From positions 4,158,501-4,222,500 of the forward strand of contig NZ_CP095049.1 in NCBI RefSeq assembly GCF_022919135.1: DNA of 64,000 bases, written 5' to 3'. This document shows, in pieces, positions 44,523 to 52,695 of this stretch; within the stretch, counting starts at the first letter, position 1, and each line of letters starts with the position of its first letter. A program made the translations under genes and the position numbers. The notes beneath the pieces are model-generated. The model did no database searches. It was given only the letters and a program-made list of their open reading frames with translations, and was not told the origin of the DNA. Origin of the DNA: Hymenobacter cellulosivorans. GTDB taxonomy: Bacteria > Bacteroidota > Bacteroidia > Cytophagales > Hymenobacteraceae.

Positions 44523-45086
44523 TTAACGAAATTTTGGCGGAGGTGGTGGAGGAGCGAAACGAATGAAAGGATAGGAAGCGGGAGAAATTCGGACTTGCCT
44601 GTCAATGCTGGTCACTTTCTGGCCTTGCACATCAAGGCGCCAACACCGAAAAGGCGGGCACCATATTGTATTTTCCTTGTTCGCCGCTTCGGTTGCGCGG
44701 ATAAGATGATGATAGGTAGTATCACCTCCAGAGGTGATGGCCTCTAAACCGGTAAAGACGAAGATAATTTTTTCGTCAACCCGCCAGGTGGTCAGGGGCA
44801 ATATCTTCAGCTCACCATTCGAGTTGTACACATCCAGCAAGTAAACCGATAGATCTCCCGCCAGCGTATCTGGACGAAGGAATGCCACGTGTACTTTAGG
44901 CGCCGGGTCGAGGGTGTCGGCGGCCAGAAACTGTTGTAGCACGTGATAGATCTCCTTTGAGGGAATGGAAGAGTTGACAGCAGACTGTGCGGACGTCAGC
45001 TTCGCCTCACAAGACAATAAGGCCAGCGTGCTCAGTACTAAGGCAAAAGCAGAAAGTCGGGACCAATAGTTACAGGAACCCTTCAT
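44523..45086 (-). CDS. Array gene 5: lipoprotein, unrecognised
   Basis: 187 residues from MKGSCNYWSRLSAFALV. Lipoprotein signal with lipobox LALLSC; the mature part is beta-rich (VHVAFLRPDTLAGDLSVYLL, ELKILPLTTWRVDEKIIFVF) and ends in a polyproline motif APPPPPPKF. A TATCTTGG box (one mismatch to TAnnTTTG) lies at 45113-45120, giving a normal short leader. No family is recognised. It is the only array gene with an obvious lipobox. Flanked by R4b and R5. Confidence 0.65.
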   Translation of the reverse strand: MKGSCNYWSRLSAFALVLSTLALLSCEAKLTSAQSAVNSSIPSKEIYHVLQQFLAADTLDPAPKVHVAFLRPDTLAGDLSVYLLDVYNSNGELKILPLTTWRVDEKIIFVFTGLEAITSGGDTTYHHLIRATEAANKENTIWCPPFRCWRLDVQGQKVTSIDRQVRISPASYPFIRFAPPPPPPKFR

Positions 45087-45177
45087 GGCGGTAATCATGT
45101 GAAACAAGTAAGCCAAGATAGAGAAGCGCGGGAAGGAACACTTTCTTACACTGAGCATGTCCGAGAAGTCCGCTTGT

Positions 45178-45210
45178 GTTCACGCAAACGGTGGTTCTAC
45201 CGAAATGAGC
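45178..45210 (-). repeat. Array repeat R5 (33 nt)
   Basis: GTTCACGC, AAACGGTGG, TTCTACCG, AAATGAGC, nearly identical to R1 over 30 bases; ends 12 bases before the stop at 45223. Confidence 0.9.
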
Positions 45211-45222
45211 GTAAGCGCTTAT

Positions 45223-45654
45223 CTACAACTTTTTAAAGTGGGAGAACAAGGGGTCTTTATGCGCCATCTTGACTGTTTTGTCGCGCTTGTTTACCATCAC
45301 TACTCTCCCGGCAAGGTCTGCTTGTTTCTGTCCAGCACTCAGCGTGGAAAACGACACGCGGGTCAATAAAAAACCAACGTGCCAGCTCTCAGGGTCTTCG
45401 GCGATGCAAAAGGCGTTGGGATGAAGTGTGTTGCTCCTGGCTTTGAGAATGGTCCCAGCATCCTTCGCGTAGGCGTCTAAGAGTTCGTAATGCAGGGTTG
45501 CCGAACGAGCTGGTTTGGAAGTGTAGCCATTGTCTTGGACAAACGCTTCGGCTACACGAATGGCTTCTTGTTGCGAAACTTCCGGCGTTTGCCCCAAAGA
45601 CCAATATCCCACCACGCTCAAAAGTAGCGCGAGCACGCCGATGAATTTGTTCAT
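45223..45654 (-). CDS. Array gene 6: exported protein, unrecognised
   Basis: 143 residues with signal peptide MNKFIGVLALLLSVVGYWSL. The mature part starts EVSQQEAIRVAEAFVQDNGY, reminiscent of the YcdB/PepSY-like pattern in which a helix precedes a beta sheet, and contains LHPNAFCIAEDPESWHVGFL and a strand GRVVMVNKRDKTVKMAHKDP. A domesticated PepSY-like fold is possible, as a weak suggestion. Flanked by R5 and R6; there is no TTTG-N4-ATG box here. Confidence 0.65.
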   Translation of the reverse strand: MNKFIGVLALLLSVVGYWSLGQTPEVSQQEAIRVAEAFVQDNGYTSKPARSATLHYELLDAYAKDAGTILKARSNTLHPNAFCIAEDPESWHVGFLLTRVSFSTLSAGQKQADLAGRVVMVNKRDKTVKMAHKDPLFSHFKKL

Positions 45655-45693
45655 ACATATTAGCTTACACGGCTGGCTGAAAAGTCCCCTTAT

Positions 45694-45726
45694 GTTCACT
45701 AAAACGGTGGTTCTAGCGAAAGGAGC
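45694..45726 (-). repeat. Array repeat R6 (33 nt)
   Basis: GTTCACTA, AAACGGTGG, TTCTAGCG, AAAGGAGC; 38 bases before the stop at 45765. Confidence 0.9.
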
Positions 45727-45764
45727 CAATTGGTTTAGTTGACAACGGGAACAAATCGTACTTA

Positions 45765-46067
45765 TTAAGCAAAGACCAAGGCCAGCACAACAAAGACGAC
45801 GAAAGCAATGCTGTATAGCGCAGCAACCACTATCAAGAAGGTTCCGAGGATGCGCCAGTCCCGATACATACTCCGGTATAATTTTAGCGCACTCCACCAT
45901 AGTGCGGTGCCGATTAAGAAGCCCACCACCAGGAACCCGAACAGGGCGAGGTAATTAGTCGGCCCTTGGCTCCACGTCATCTCCGAAAGCATCATAGGAA
46001 GAGCAAGAAGGAAAACGGACACGGAGTAGGAAAAGCTAAGAGTATGCAGCGACGAATGTACCCACAC
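45765..46067 (-). CDS. Array gene 7: small integral membrane protein
   Basis: Up to 100 residues, with three likely transmembrane helices: near residues 12-28 (VSVFLLALPMML), 40-62 (LALFGFLVVGFLIGTALWW) and 75-97 (FLIVVAALYSIAFVVFVVLA), and a short basic loop KLYRSMYRDWR between the last two. No family is recognised. The start is uncertain (GTG 46067 or an internal ATG near MMLSEM). Flanked by R6 and the eroded R7. Confidence 0.5.
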   Translation of the reverse strand: MWVHSSLHTLSFSYSVSVFLLALPMMLSEMTWSQGPTNYLALFGFLVVGFLIGTALWWSALKLYRSMYRDWRILGTFLIVVAALYSIAFVVFVVLALVFA

Positions 46068-46092
46068 TAGACGCTCTATGTATGCACCTATA

Positions 46093-46118
46093 GTTCAAGA
46101 AAATGGTGGTATAAGCAA
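46093..46118 (-). repeat. Degenerate array repeat R7
   Basis: GTTCAAGAAAATGGTGGT matches the left half; the right half (ATAAGCAAC) has decayed. It lies 89 bases before the stop at 46208. Confidence 0.6.
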
Positions 46119-46207
46119 CTGTCGTACTGCCGCTATTTAGCATAAGGTGACTTTTCGGACAGAGCAATTAGCCCTTGCTCGTGGCTGCACACAGCACATC
46201 AGTCAGG

Positions 46208-46735
46208 CTACCTGGTCGAATACACAACAATGTTTTTGGCTCGTGGTCCCTGCCAATCACAGAGCACGCTGAAGTGTAGCGTATCCTGCCCGAGCTTTTC
46301 GTGTGGCTCCAGAACCTGGATGTATTCGTGCATGTCAACCATGGGTGTGCCCCTGCCTTCTCCTTCTAAAACCAGGTACGGTTGACTACAAGTGGAATCC
46401 TGGGCCGGCGCTAGTTTCCTTCCCCGCCACTGCACGATCAACCGTCTTCCAGGAAGTTGCTTGCGGCTTTTGGTAAAGAGAAACCGGTGCTCCCACTGAC
46501 TGGCCTGTTCGATCCACGCTTCCAGCGAGTCGACTTGGCAATGGCGAAAGCGGAGTTGCGGCGGGTAGACCGTCAGTTGCTCGACCAAGACCCCGTTCGC
46601 CCGTGCTTCGGTCACGGAGCTAGAATACCACCTGGCGGACCGCTCATCTTCCCACGCCGTTACTCGCCAGAAGAGCCCCACGATGAGGAGTACGACCACG
46701 ACCAGCACCCTCCAAAAGCGAACACGACGCATCAT
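46208..46735 (-). CDS. Array gene 8: membrane-anchored protein, unrecognised
   Basis: 175 residues with one N-terminal transmembrane helix (VRFWRVLVVVVLLIVGLFW) and an extracytoplasmic beta-rich domain (QLRFRHCQVDSLEAWIEQAS, GRRLIVQWRGRKLA, DTLHFSVLCDWQGPRAK). Two cysteines in the domain could form a disulfide. The start could be either of two adjacent ATG codons (46735 or 46732). TTTTTG ends four bases before the first ATG, repeating the TTTG-N4-ATG spacing seen at other array genes. Flanked by R7 and R8. Confidence 0.6.
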   Translation of the reverse strand: MMRRVRFWRVLVVVVLLIVGLFWRVTAWEDERSARWYSSSVTEARANGVLVEQLTVYPPQLRFRHCQVDSLEAWIEQASQWEHRFLFTKSRKQLPGRRLIVQWRGRKLAPAQDSTCSQPYLVLEGEGRGTPMVDMHEYIQVLEPHEKLGQDTLHFSVLCDWQGPRAKNIVVYSTR

Positions 46736-46945
46736 CGACCAAAAAGGTTACTGGATCAGCAGCGCTACTTCTCCTATCGAGTAGCGCTGCGTAAAGATAC
46801 TACAGCCAGCAGACGTATACCGATTCTTCTGCTGGCTGCGTAGCCAAGCTACTGGGTATTCTTAGCGGAGTGACTTACCCTACTGGGTAGTATCCTCACG
46901 CAGCCCCAGCCATCAGAGGCTCGGGGAATAGGAGCGAGTTCTAAC

Positions 46946-46978
46946 GTTCAAGAAAACGGTCGTTCTACCGAAAGGAGC
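46946..46978 (-). repeat. Array repeat R8 (33 nt)
   Basis: GTTCAAGA, AAACGGTCG, TTCTACCG, AAAGGAGC, an intact copy in the same orientation as the others, although the gene to its right is on the plus strand. Confidence 0.9.
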
Positions 46979-47033
46979 GTCTTGCTGGTAATCACTTCTT
47001 TCGTGCTCTACCTGCCATTAAGTAGCTTGCAGC

Positions 47034-47309
47034 GTGAACGACGACAGAGTACCCTTCTTAACTAGTCTCGTAGGTATATTTGGGTTTTACCCCGTGCTGG
47101 GAGCATTTACCCGCACCTACCTCCACCTGCACCTGCCGCTGGAAACGGCATTGGGCATGCCTTTTTCTTTCTTTTTCGGTCCGCTGCTGTTACTGCTGTG
47201 CGGCGGCGTATTGTTGGCTATTGGGCCCAAGTGGTTCCGAGCGGTGGGGGCACTGTACTTGGTGGCGGGCATGTGGTGGTTTTGGGTGGCGTTCACCACC
47301 GATTTTTAA
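47034..47309 (+). CDS. Array gene 9: small membrane protein, inverted
   Basis: 91 residues from GTG 47034 (MNDDRVPFLTSLVGIF). Three hydrophobic segments: about 9-25, 43-64 (SFFFGPLLLLLCGGVLLAIG) and 69-88 (VGALYLVAGMWWFWVAF). It is the only array gene on the plus strand. TAGCTTG ends four bases before the GTG, again suggesting a leaderless message. A terminator hairpin (47321-47350) follows, and a decayed repeat copy (R9) comes next. Function unknown. Confidence 0.6.
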   Translation: MNDDRVPFLTSLVGIFGFYPVLGAFTRTYLHLHLPLETALGMPFSFFFGPLLLLLCGGVLLAIGPKWFRAVGALYLVAGMWWFWVAFTTDF

Positions 47310-47320
47310 GCCCCACGTGA

Positions 47321-47350
47321 AACTGTCCGAGAAGCAGAGGACAGTTTATT
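47321..47350 (+). terminator. Intrinsic terminator of array gene 9
   Basis: 8-bp stem AACTGTCC / GGACAGTT with a 10-nt loop, followed by TATTTT. Confidence 0.7.
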
Positions 47351-47363
47351 TTAACGGTGGTTT
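47351..47363 (-). repeat. Eroded array repeat R9
   Basis: TTAACGGTGGTTT keeps only the AACGGTGGTT core of the repeat; it marks the right border of the array next to the recombinase relic. Confidence 0.4.
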
Positions 47364-47393
47364 AAAACGTCCTTGCCTTAGGATGGAGGCTGA

Positions 47394-47693
47394 CAAGAGC
47401 ACGAGCGCGCCATCCACTTCAAGGCACTGGACCTAGGCATCAGCACCACGACGCCGGTGGGCAAGTTCATGCTCTCCATCTTGGCCTTGCTGGCCGTGTA
47501 CAACCGCCAGAACATCCTGGAGAAGACCCCGGCCGGCCAACAACCTGCTGCCGCCCTGGGTAAGCCCATCGGCCCGCCCAAAGAACTCGATGCCGACAAC
47601 CTAATCCAAGGAAGAAAAGTGCTGAAAAAGCCTATTTGGGCCGAAACTGTGGAAAGGACTGGCATCTGCCTCTTCAGCGTCAAGCGCTATTAG
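47394..47693 (+). pseudogene. Serine recombinase (resolvase/invertase) remnant
   Basis: About 99 codons after an in-frame stop at 47391: HERAIHFKALDLGISTTTPV, GKFMLSILALLAVYNRQNIL and EKTPAGQQPAAALGKPIGPP align with the end of the catalytic domain of Tn3-type resolvases (GIHFKSL, DTTTPxGK, AEFERxLIRERTxAGL) and the linker to the DNA-binding domain. The N-terminal part with the catalytic Ser is missing, and the C-terminal helix-turn-helix is short and diverged. Residual mobility functions beside the repeat array are suggestive. Confidence 0.7.
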
Positions 47694-47835
47694 AAGCATC
47701 TGCAGACCGCGCTTACGTGATGAGTTGTCGAGCCGGAAGAGCGTACGCTATTCTATCTACTCACTGCCGGGGAAGGCCATTACGATTGGCATCCATCACT
47801 ATACTGGCCAAGTGTATCAACTACTCGTTGCGTTT

Positions 47836-48108
47836 TTATTCCGGAAGTACCTCTATATCAATTCCCAACTTGCGTACCACGGCCAACGCCTGATCCCAAC
47901 AGGTGGGACCAGGTCGGCGGCACCGCAGACAGAGGATTCGGTCGCAGTCATCCAAATCAACGCTCGCCGTCAGCTCCGGGCACGATGTGGAAAGCGCCTT
48001 CAGTACCACGGCGGCGTGTTCCGCCGAGGTGAGGGTTGTTCGGTAGACTTCGATGGCGTGGATGTCTAGTTCAAAAACCGGGGGCACAGTGACCAAGGGA
48101 GCGGGCAT
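47836..48108 (-). CDS. Small HMA-like ferredoxin-fold protein
   Basis: 90 residues from MPAPLVTVPPVFELDIHAIE. VYRTTLTSAEHAAVVLKALS, LTASVDLDDCDRILCLRC and ALAVVRKLGIDIEVLPE give a beta-alpha-beta-beta-alpha-beta layout typical of small Bacteroidota proteins with an LEDCDRILR motif resembling heavy-metal-associated domains, but without the CxxC metal site. Metal binding is therefore not assumed. The frame extends 19 codons upstream without family support. The SnoaL-like gene lies upstream in the same direction. Confidence 0.65.
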   Translation of the reverse strand: MPAPLVTVPPVFELDIHAIEVYRTTLTSAEHAAVVLKALSTSCPELTASVDLDDCDRILCLRCRRPGPTCWDQALAVVRKLGIDIEVLPE

Positions 48109-48186
48109 GAGATGGGACAGGAAGGGTAAGCAAAGAAGCCCGTGGGTGGTAGCCAGTTGGTACAACCGCCCACGGGCATCGGATAC

Positions 48187-48564
48187 TTAATACACGGCGT
48201 CGTTATAGAAGAACTGTTCTTTCACGATGTGGCCGTCAGCTACTTCAAATACCCCCACCTGGTCTTTCTGCACACGGCCTCGGTCTTTCAGCGTTACGTC
48301 CATGCCCATGGTACAGGCGAAGTAGTACGAAGCCACGATGGGTTGACCGCAAAAGCCACCGTGACGCGCCTCGATTTGCGCTTCTAGAAGGGCTTCTTTG
48401 TCGCGGAGGGCCTCAATGCCCCGGACCGTAATAGGAAGCTGCGACACGTTTTCCGGCTCGATGCTGACCGCGTCGCGGGCGTACAGCTCGTCCTGAATCT
48501 GGTGGATTTGACCTCGCTGGGCTAGTGCGTAATACCGGTCGGCAATTTCTTGAATGGTTCGCAT
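48187..48564 (-). CDS. SnoaL-like (NTF2-fold) protein
   Basis: 125 residues: MRTIQEIADRYYALAQRGQI opens the helical part, EPENVSQLPITVRGIEALRD, GQPIVASYYFACTMGMDVTL and VGVFEVADGHIVKEQFFYN form the curved sheet of the NTF2-like fold. The final KEQFFYN is typical of the SnoaL group. Members are diverse enzymes or binding proteins, so no reaction is proposed. It probably forms a short minus-strand unit with the HMA-like gene. Confidence 0.8.
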   Translation of the reverse strand: MRTIQEIADRYYALAQRGQIHQIQDELYARDAVSIEPENVSQLPITVRGIEALRDKEALLEAQIEARHGGFCGQPIVASYYFACTMGMDVTLKDRGRVQKDQVGVFEVADGHIVKEQFFYNDAVY

Positions 48565-48682
48565 GTAATAAGGGTTAAAGTGAGTGTGCGGGCAAAGGAA
48601 TTGGGCGACTGCGACAACTAGGTGTCAGCAGGGAGCAACTATTTTCTACCAGGCCATAGGCGGGAACCGGGAGCGGGCATTT

Positions 48683-51034
48683 TCAATCATTGGGGCCGGC
48701 CGGATGAGAAAGCGGTGCGGCGGCGGCTGTACTGCCCGTGCGGTGGTACTGGGCCAAATAGCGGGCCGTGACCGAATCGGCAGCAGTAAGCAAGGCCGCC
48801 GGAGTACCCTCAAACAAGACGCGGCCCCCGGCGCTGCCGGCCCCCGGCCCCAACTCCACGACCCAGTCGGCACTAGAAATCACGTCCAGGTGGTTTTCCA
48901 CGACCAGCACGGTGCTGCCGTTGTCCACCAAGCGGTTGAGTAGCTGCAGGAGCGTGGCCACGTCGTGTAGGTGCAGGCCGGTGGTCGGCTCGTCCAGGAT
49001 GTACACCTGCGCCGTCTTGCCCAACTCACCGGCCAGTTCCAGCCGCTGCCGCTCCCCACCCGAGAGCGTATTCAGCGGCTGCCCCAGCGTGAGGTACTGC
49101 AAGCCCACGTCCACAAGGGCCTGGAGCGTTTTACCAACCGCGGGTTCCGTGAAAAACGTCCCTGCCTCGTCCATAGAGAGATTCAGCACGTCGCTGATGG
49201 TCTTACCGCGCAGCCGATAGCCAAGCACTTCCGCCGTAAAGCGCCTACCCTCGCAGGTTTCGCAGACGGTGGCCACCGGGTCTAGGTGGGCCAGGTCGGT
49301 GTACACCACGCCCAGGCCCTGACAGTTCGGACAAGCCCCTTTGGAGTTAGCACTAAACAAGGCGGCACTTACCCCGTTAGCCACGGCAAATGCTTTGCGG
49401 ATAGGGTCGAGCAAACCTAGGTAGGTGGCCGGGTTGGAACGCTTGGAGCCCCGGCTGATGCGTTGGTCGATGACAATGGCCTCGGGGTGCTGCTGCGGCA
49501 AACAACCCAGCAGCAGCGACGTTTTACCGGCGCCGGCCACCCCGGTGACCACCGTCAGCACGCCGGTTGGCAAGTTGAGGGACACATCGCGGAGGTTATG
49601 CAGCGAGGCGTTGCGCAGCTGCAACTGGCCGGTGGGTGGTCGGGGCACAGCCTTCAGGGGCTGATGATGGCGCAGGCCTTGGCTCGTGCGCGTATCGGCC
49701 GCCAGCAGCCCGGCGTAGGAGCCCTGGTAGACGATCCGCCCGCCGCCCCGGCCGGCCTGCGGCCCCATGTCTACCACATGGTCGGCAATGGCAATGACAG
49801 CGGGTCGGTGCTCTACTACCAGCACCGTGTTACCCTTGTCGCGCAGCTGCCGTAGCAGCGCGTTGAGGCGTGGTACGTCGTGAGGGTGCAGGCCGATGCT
49901 GGGCTCGTCAAACACGTAGGTCAAATCCGTTAGGCTCGACCCCAGGTGGCGCACCATTTTCACCCGCTGCGACTCGCCGCCCGAAAGCGTGGCGCTTTCC
50001 CGGCCCAGCGTCAGATACCCCAGGCCGATGGCAACCAGTTGCTCCAGGCGCGTGGCCAGGGCCGTGAGCAGCGGGGCCAGCGCGGGCGCGGTCAACTGCC
50101 GCACAAACGCGGCCAACTCGCTGACCGGCAGGTTCGCGCACTCGGCGATGTTGACCCCGCCGATACGGCAATTCAGGGCGGCTTGGTTGAGGCGGGCCCC
50201 GTGACAGGTGCCGCACGCTCCCTGCGTCACCATGCGCTCAAAAGCCGGGCGCAGGTGGGCCTGCAGTTGGTTGGCATCTTTCGACAAGTACACCCGCCGG
50301 AACTTGGGCACCAGGCCCTCGTAGGTGGTCTTACCTGTGCCCAGGGCGCCGGCCAGCTGTACCTTGATTTCGGGCAGGTACAGCAGTTGATGCCACTCCT
50401 GTTCGGTGTAGTCCCGCAGCTTTTTGTCGGGGTCGAAGAAACCCGACTGCGCGACGATGGTCCAGAACGGAGAATGGACGCTGAACGTGGGAAACAGCAA
50501 CGCGCCTTCGTTGAGGCTTTTGCTGGGGTCAGTTAACTGCTCGGGCCGCACGGTAGTTACTTGCCCCAGGCCCCCACAGGCCGGGCACATGCCCTGCACC
50601 TCGTTGAAGGAAAAGGCGCTAACGCCCCCAGCGGCGGGCGTTCCGAGCCGCGCATAGACGAGCCGCAGCAGGGCGTAGGTGTCGGTGACTGTGCCCACGG
50701 TGGAGCGGGAATTTCCCCCCAGCCGCTGCTGGTCCACGACAATGGTGGCCGAGAGGTTGGTAAGCGATTCGGCGTGTGGCTGCCCGTAGCGGGGCAGGAA
50801 GCCCTGCACAAAGGCCGGGTAGGTTTCGTTGAGCAGCCGCTGCGACTCTGCCGCCAGGGTACTGAATACGAGCGACGACTTGCCCGAACCCGACACGCCG
50901 GTAAACACCGTAATGCGGCGCTTGGGAATGTCGAGCGAGACGTGTTGCAAGTTATTCTCGCACGCACCGCGCACTTCGATGCAACCGAAGGTGGATACAA
51001 AATCGGGGGATAAGGCGAGCGGGGACGAGGCCAT
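48683..51034 (-). CDS. UvrA2-like excinuclease ABC subunit A paralogue
   Basis: 783 residues, shorter than housekeeping UvrA (about 940), with both ABC modules. Module 1: GVSGSGKSSLVF, LSGGESQRVKM and VFDEPSIGLHPHD; module 2: GVAGAGKTSLL, LSGGERQRLELAGELGK and YILDEPTTGLHLHD. Zinc-finger-like pairs CPACGGLGQ, GACGTCHGARL, CPNCQGLG and CETCEGRRF are visible. This class (UvrA2, DrrC-like) lacks the UvrB-binding domain and is linked to drug or DNA-lesion tolerance. ATG 51034 (MASSPLALSPD) is chosen; the upstream open frame reads the divergent promoter region. A WYL regulator is divergent. Confidence 0.9.
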   Translation of the reverse strand: MASSPLALSPDFVSTFGCIEVRGACENNLQHVSLDIPKRRITVFTGVSGSGKSSLVFSTLAAESQRLLNETYPAFVQGFLPRYGQPHAESLTNLSATIVVDQQRLGGNSRSTVGTVTDTYALLRLVYARLGTPAAGGVSAFSFNEVQGMCPACGGLGQVTTVRPEQLTDPSKSLNEGALLFPTFSVHSPFWTIVAQSGFFDPDKKLRDYTEQEWHQLLYLPEIKVQLAGALGTGKTTYEGLVPKFRRVYLSKDANQLQAHLRPAFERMVTQGACGTCHGARLNQAALNCRIGGVNIAECANLPVSELAAFVRQLTAPALAPLLTALATRLEQLVAIGLGYLTLGRESATLSGGESQRVKMVRHLGSSLTDLTYVFDEPSIGLHPHDVPRLNALLRQLRDKGNTVLVVEHRPAVIAIADHVVDMGPQAGRGGGRIVYQGSYAGLLAADTRTSQGLRHHQPLKAVPRPPTGQLQLRNASLHNLRDVSLNLPTGVLTVVTGVAGAGKTSLLLGCLPQQHPEAIVIDQRISRGSKRSNPATYLGLLDPIRKAFAVANGVSAALFSANSKGACPNCQGLGVVYTDLAHLDPVATVCETCEGRRFTAEVLGYRLRGKTISDVLNLSMDEAGTFFTEPAVGKTLQALVDVGLQYLTLGQPLNTLSGGERQRLELAGELGKTAQVYILDEPTTGLHLHDVATLLQLLNRLVDNGSTVLVVENHLDVISSADWVVELGPGAGSAGGRVLFEGTPAALLTAADSVTARYLAQYHRTGSTAAAAPLSHPAGPND

Positions 51035-51329
51035 GGAGTGTGAACAGGAAGTAAGAAGCAGGAAGAATAGAAGAGCACGAGCTGGCCTTTCAGCCTTCGG
51101 CAAAGGAAAAAGGCGACTGCGACAGCAGTGTGTCAGCAGCCCGCGGCGCGCCCGTTTTTTTGTTGCGATGCTGCTGGCAACCCCCATCCGCGCCCTATTT
51201 CCAGCAGCAGGGCCTAGGCGTCTTCTTTCGCGCATTATTGCGTATGTTGGGGCCTGCCCAGTAGCCTGAAAGCGCGCCGCTTGCGGCCCGCTTTCGGGCG
51301 GTAATCTGTCTTTCTCTCCTCCGTTTTGC

Positions 51330-52292
51330 ATGAATCGATTCGACCGTATTACCGGTATTTTGCTGCAATTGCAGGCCCGGCGCGTGGTGCGCGGCCAGGC
51401 GCTGGCCGAACGGTTCGACGTGAGTCTGCGGACCATTTATCGCGATTTGCGCACCCTTGAAGCGGCCGGCGTACCGCTCTACGGCGAAGCCGGGGTTGGT
51501 TTCTCCTTGGCCGAGGGCTACAGTCTGCCGCCCGTCATGTTCACCCGCGATGAAGCCGTGGCCCTACTCACCGGCGAGAAGCTGGCTGCCCGCCTCACCG
51601 ACGAACAGACCGCCGCCCACAGCCGCTCGGCTCTGGACAAGCTGCGGGCGGTGTTGCGCCGACCCGACCGCGACTACCTCGACGCCCTGGCCCCCCGCCT
51701 GGAGGTGCGACGTTTGCGCACGCAGCCGGCGACGCCTGTCGCCGACAGCGGGATGCACCAGCGCCTACTAGCAGCCACGATGGCCCGGCGCGTGGTGCGG
51801 CTGCGCTACCGCGCCGGCCTGGCTGAGGCCAGCACTACGCGCGACGTCGAGCCGATTGGCTGCTACCTGCAGCAGCAGTGGCACCTAATCGCATACTGCC
51901 AGCTGCGGCAGGATTTTCGGGACTTCCGCTTTGACCGCATCGAGCAGTTGGAAGTACGCGACGAAACATTTGCAGAGCGGCCGGAAACGCTGCAATCCTA
52001 CTGGTCGGCGCAGGCCGTGCGCCGCCAAGCCTTGGAAGTAGCCCGTGTGCGCTTTCAGGCCGCGGCCGTGCGCACTATTCAGGACACCAAGCACCAGTAT
52101 GGATGGGTGCAGGAAGAAGTACGGCCCGATGGCACCGTGGAGATGGCCTTTCTGCCCGGTGGGCTGCGCTACTTAGCCGCGTGGCTGCTGCCCCAGGCCG
52201 GCTCGTTTACGGCTGTCGCGCCGCCGGAACTGCAGCAGCAGTTGCGGGAGTTGGCCCAGGCAGCACACGACTGTTTTTGCGAAGCGACATAA
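51330..52292 (+). CDS. HTH/WYL-domain transcriptional regulator (YafY-like)
   Basis: 320 residues. The N-terminal HTH_11 helix-turn-helix (MNRFDRITGILLQLQARRVV, RGQALAERFDVSLRTIYRDL) is followed by a WYL domain at about 150-235 (VVRLRYRAG, DVEPIGCYLQQQWHLIAYCQ) and a C-terminal WCX domain. Many WYL regulators respond to nucleic-acid damage signals, consistent with divergence from the UvrA2-like gene 295 bases away. It likely controls that gene or itself, though no operator was recognised in the intergenic stretch. Confidence 0.88.
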   Translation: MNRFDRITGILLQLQARRVVRGQALAERFDVSLRTIYRDLRTLEAAGVPLYGEAGVGFSLAEGYSLPPVMFTRDEAVALLTGEKLAARLTDEQTAAHSRSALDKLRAVLRRPDRDYLDALAPRLEVRRLRTQPATPVADSGMHQRLLAATMARRVVRLRYRAGLAEASTTRDVEPIGCYLQQQWHLIAYCQLRQDFRDFRFDRIEQLEVRDETFAERPETLQSYWSAQAVRRQALEVARVRFQAAAVRTIQDTKHQYGWVQEEVRPDGTVEMAFLPGGLRYLAAWLLPQAGSFTAVAPPELQQQLRELAQAAHDCFCEAT

Positions 52293-52695
52293 ACTTTCCG
52301 GCGGCTAAGCTAGGCAGCGCCTCCTCATGGCTCTGCCTAGTATGCGTCTGTAAAACGCATCTCATCGGGGACGGCTTAGCGTAATTTTAGTCCCAGCGGC
52401 TATAAAAAAGCTCCTGGGCATCTACACAAGCGCTGCGCACGTTGGCAAGCGAGAGAAGCTAGTTCCTAGTTCCGCAGTCTAGCTACTGGTTCACGCGTCT
52501 TGGGCCTTCGAGTAGCACTTACCGGCGTAGGTTGTCAATAGCTGGATTTAGGGTAAATGTCCGTACTACGGAATCAAATCAGGGGCCCGCACGACATAGC
52601 CCCCAAGTGGAACCCGCAGTACACGTCGAGCGCACCACAGCGGGCAATGAAGGATAGGGGAACGGAAGACATGTAGCTCAAGGTGCCTGCAAGCG
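52293..52695. other. Intergenic region right of the WYL gene
   Basis: 403 bases with no supported gene or repeat. Reading frames here have no family likeness. Confidence 0.5.

Noticed and set aside
42565..47363. Classical integron with attC sites
   Set aside because: No GTTRRRY/RYYYAAC core pair, no extended foldable attC, and no tyrosine-type IntI gene is visible; only the layout is integron-like.
42565..47363. CRISPR array
   Set aside because: Repeat spacing of 300-850 bases with full genes between, and no cas genes.
47725..48069. Plus-strand frames over the HMA-like gene
   Set aside because: The minus-strand product has a recognised motif pattern (LDDCDRILCL); the plus frames have none.
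52103..52384. Plus-strand frame overlapping the end of the WYL gene
   Set aside because: Arg/Ala-rich out-of-frame shadow of the regulator gene.
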